This document shows positions 5,105-6,747 of a stretch of DNA of 6,747 nucleotides, piece by piece (position 1 is the first letter of the stretch; the number at the start of each line of letters is the position of its first letter). The position numbers and the translations under genes were made by a program. Source of the stretch: Nitrospirota bacterium (GTDB lineage: Bacteria; Nitrospirota; 9FT-COMBO-42-15; HDB-SIOI813); NCBI GenBank assembly GCA_023248365.1, contig JAHFER010000089.1:1-6747 (forward strand), given 5' to 3'. Below the pieces are notes generated by a model that saw only the letters and a program-made list of their open reading frames with translations, had not been told where the DNA came from and made no database searches.

Positions 5105-6217
5105 GACGGTGTCAAATTGGTTTTAAGTTGTGCAGTAAGGTATGCATTGATAAACATATCAATATCTCCGTCAAGCACTGCTGTGACATTTCCACTTTCC
5201 ACATTGGTACGGTGGTCTTTGATCATCTGGTAGGGCTGCATTACATAGGAGCGGATCTGGCTTCCCCAGGCTATATCCTTCTTTTCCGGTGAAAGGCCTT
5301 CCATCTTTTTCGAATGCTCAATTCTCTTTACCTCGTATAACTTACCCCGCAATATCTTCATGGCTGAAGACTTATTCTTATGCTGGGAACGTTCATCCTG
5401 GCATTGTACTACAATTCCGGTTGGTATATGTGTTATACGTATGGCAGAGGAGGTCTTGTTTACATGCTGGCCGCCTGCACCGCTCGCCCTGAAGGTATCT
5501 ATCCTGAGATCATCTTCATTTGTTTCAACGGTCAGGTCATCTTCAATTTCAGGATAAATGAATACAGATGCAAAGGATGTATGGCGGCGTTTATTGGAGT
5601 CGAAGGGAGATATCCGCACGAGTCTGTGTATTCCGGATTCTGCCTTAAGATAGCCATAAGAGTAGTCACCAATCACATTTAAGGTAACGTCTTTGATACC
5701 TGCCTCATCACCGGCTTGATGATCCAATATCTCAACTTTGTATCCATGCCGTTCTGCCCATCTTATATAAAGACGCATGAGCATCTCTGCCCAGTCCTGA
5801 GATTCTGTTCCGCCGGCGCCAGGATGTATAGTAACTATTGCATTGTTTAAGTCTACTTCTCCTGAAAGGAGGGTCTCTACCTCAAGGCTGGTGAAGGTAT
5901 TCCGCAGGTTCTTTATCCCGTCCCTTATGTCGTTAAATAAGGAATTATCTTTCTCTTCTTCTGCTAACTCAACAAGGACGTCTAAATCGTCTAATGCCCT
6001 TTCAGCATTGTTCCACCTGGTTATCTTTTTTTCAAGGTGAGACTTTTCCTTTGATATACGCTGTGCCTCCTGCTGGTTATCCCAGAATGAGGGGGTGTGC
6101 ATCATGCTTTCGAGTTCTGTGACCCTCTCCTTCGCACTATCTATGTCAAAGATACCTCCGCAGGTTTTCTGCCTTTTCTTTGAGAGATGTAATATCGCTT
6201 ATAAATTCTTCTAACAT
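5101..6217 (-). CDS. prfB: Peptide chain release factor 2, expressed by programmed +1 frameshift
   Basis: RF2 recognises UGA and UAA stop codons on the ribosome and triggers peptide release. The true start is the ATG at 6215-6217, with ribosome binding site AAGGAG (6226-6231) 8 nt upstream. It encodes 23 residues (MLEEFISDITSLKEKAEN to LRRYL), and codon 24 is TGA. Skipping T6148 resumes in the frame that reads DIDSAKERVTELES and runs to the TAA at 5101-5103, giving 371 residues (E. coli RF2: 365). The coding path is therefore 6217-6149 joined to 6147-5101. The SPF stop-codon recognition motif is at 203-205 and the catalytic GGQ at 248-250, in the context FRASGAGGQHVNKT. Alanine occupies the position that is Thr246 in E. 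coli K-12, as in most fully active RF2 proteins. A caller ignoring the shift would start at the Met at residue 38 and lose the N-terminus. The gene is divergent from uvrC. Confidence 0.97.
6145..6160 (-). promoter_or_regulatory. prfB programmed +1 frameshift site with internal Shine-Dalgarno-like element
   Basis: The minus strand reads CGGAGG TAT CTT TGA C. The peptidyl-tRNA on CTT slips forward by one base to TTT when the in-frame TGA is decoded slowly, and GAC is read next. CGGAGG three bases before CTT is the anti-SD-pairing stimulator, at the same distance as AGGGGG in E. coli. Because RF2 itself terminates at UGA, low RF2 favours the shift and high RF2 aborts synthesis, an autoregulatory loop well established in many bacteria. 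Confidence 0.95.
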
Positions 6218-6242
6218 CGAATTGTCTCCTTTTAATTGTGAT

Positions 6243-6272
6243 ACGTACACGGACAACGGTCACGTTACACGG
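6243..6272 (-). repeat. Pair of short direct repeats in the prfB upstream region
   Basis: On the minus strand CCGTGTAACGT (6262-6272) and CCGTGTACGT (6243-6252) differ by one inserted A and start exactly 20 bp apart, about two helical turns. They lie between the proposed prfB promoter and the ribosome binding site. They could be a protein-binding pair, a leader element, or a scrap of a local tandem repeat. No function is assigned. Confidence 0.4.
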
Positions 6273-6274
6273 TT

Positions 6275-6301
6275 ATTATCCTATCAGTTTTCATTTTTCA
6301 A
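6275..6301 (-). promoter_or_regulatory. Possible sigma70 promoter for prfB
   Basis: The minus strand has TTGAAA (6296-6301) and GATAAT (6275-6280), with a short 15-bp spacer; shifting the -35 by one base gives TTTGAA with 16 bp. The -10 matches the consensus at five of six positions. Transcription would start near 6268, leaving a leader of about 50 nt. The spacing is suboptimal, so confidence is modest. Confidence 0.35.
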
Positions 6302-6320
6302 AGCAAACTTCCCCCTTATT

Positions 6321-6331
6321 TATGCTAAAAT
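6321..6331 (+). promoter_or_regulatory. Possible extended -10 promoter of uvrC
   Basis: TAAAAT (6326-6331, five of six matches to TATAAT) is preceded by TG one base upstream (6323-6324), forming an extended -10. No good -35 is present at the usual distance, which extended -10 promoters can tolerate. The expected start of transcription is near 6338, the A of a candidate uvrC start codon, so the mRNA might be leaderless. Confidence 0.3.
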
Positions 6332-6337
6332 ATGATT

Positions 6338-6747
6338 ATGGAAATGGCGTACAATTTCAGTTCAGAAATAAAAGAGAAACTCATTTCACTTCCTGATTGT
6401 CCCGGCGTATATCTGATGAAAGACCATAAAGGGGTGGTTATATATGTTGGGAAGGCGCTTTGTTTAATAGACCGTGTGAAGTCGTATTTTCAGAAAAGTA
6501 CCACACTTACTACCCGTATTGAAAATATGGTCAGGCATATTACGGATATTGAATGGATTGTAACTGAATCTGAACTTGAGGCGCTCATCCTTGAAAGCAA
6601 TCTGATAAAAAAATACAGGCCCCGCTATAATGTCATACTAAGGGATGACAAGAACTATCCCTTTATAAGGCTTTATGTGGAAGATAAATATCCAAGAATA
6701 GAGGTTGTAAGACGGATTCAACAGGATGGCGCCCTTTATTTTGGACC
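6338..6747 (+). CDS. uvrC: UvrABC excinuclease subunit C, N-terminal part (3' partial)
   Basis: UvrC makes the two DNA cuts flanking a lesion in nucleotide excision repair, after UvrA and UvrB locate it. The visible 136 codons hold the GIY-YIG endonuclease domain responsible for the 3' incision. With the ATG at 6338 as residue 1, PGVYLMKD contains Tyr25, VIYVGKA contains Tyr36 and Lys39, DRVKSYF contains Arg46, and ALILESNLIKKYRPRYNV contains Glu86. These match T. maritima Tyr19, Tyr29, Lys32, Arg39 and Glu76, so the nuclease site is intact. RDDKNYPFIRL and the final YFGP are also typical. The rest of the protein (about 600 residues in the family) lies beyond the window. The start is uncertain: in-frame ATGs occur at 6332, 6338 and 6344, and none has a Shine-Dalgarno sequence. 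6338 is chosen because it coincides with the expected transcription start. Confidence 0.95.
   Translation, partial: MEMAYNFSSEIKEKLISLPDCPGVYLMKDHKGVVIYVGKALCLIDRVKSYFQKSTTLTTRIENMVRHITDIEWIVTESELEALILESNLIKKYRPRYNVILRDDKNYPFIRLYVEDKYPRIEVVRRIQQDGALYFG

Noticed and set aside
5289..5682. Overlapping plus-strand open frames inside prfB
   Set aside because: They are antisense to the conserved RF2 domains (SPF, GGQ) and overlap one another in different frames; shadows.
6105..6217. Treating prfB as frame-disrupted, a pseudogene
   Set aside because: The in-frame TGA sits at the canonical CTT TGA C slippage site with its upstream SD-like element, so it is programmed frameshifting, not damage.
6441..6490. 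GKALCLIDRV in UvrC as an unusual active site
   Set aside because: The variable positions after GKA differ widely in the family; the catalytic Tyr, Lys, Arg and Glu residues are all kept.

Overview
The window looks like chromosomal DNA of moderate GC content from a free-living bacterium, probably Gram-negative. The lineage is uncertain. The best guess is Nitrospirota or a former deltaproteobacterial group, because of the protein style, the ADP-forming acyl-CoA synthetase fused to a GNAT domain, and a fragment that resembles a palindromic intergenic repeat I recall from those groups. No rRNA, tRNA, CRISPR array or intact insertion sequence is visible.

Layout, left to right. (1) Positions 1-2085 (+) are the C-terminal ~694 residues of a large Pat/PatZ-like protein, an ADP-forming acyl-CoA synthetase with a C-terminal acetyltransferase domain; the N-terminus lies outside the window. 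(2) Positions 2152-2553 (+) encode a small exported OB-fold-like protein. (3) Positions 2559-3623 (-) encode a CorA magnesium channel very close to the Thermotoga maritima type. It converges on gene 2 with only 5 nt between the stop codons. (4) Positions 3624-3849 are non-coding and hold what looks like half of a dispersed palindromic repeat. (5) Positions 3850-4922 (-) form a tight three-gene operon: DUF433 protein, then MntA-like nucleotidyltransferase, then HepT-like HEPN ribonuclease. It has a well-formed promoter with an inverted repeat across its -10 region. (6) Positions 4982-5104 (+) could encode a 40-residue hydrophobic peptide, divergent from that operon; this is unproven. (7) Positions 5101-6217 (-) are full-length prfB (release factor 2) with the conserved programmed +1 frameshift at codon 24, so a conventional ORF begins only at residue 38. 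(8) From 6338 (+) runs the start of uvrC, cut by the window edge and divergent from prfB.

Most of the window is core housekeeping: protein acylation or acyl-CoA metabolism, Mg2+ homeostasis, translation termination and nucleotide excision repair. The accessory part is 3624-5100, where a toxin-antitoxin (or abortive defence) operon and repeat debris sit between corA and prfB. The most interesting feature is that DUF433, normally the antitoxin partner of a DUF5615 PIN-like toxin, here heads an apparently complete HEPN/MNT pair. This suggests a three-component or hybrid system.
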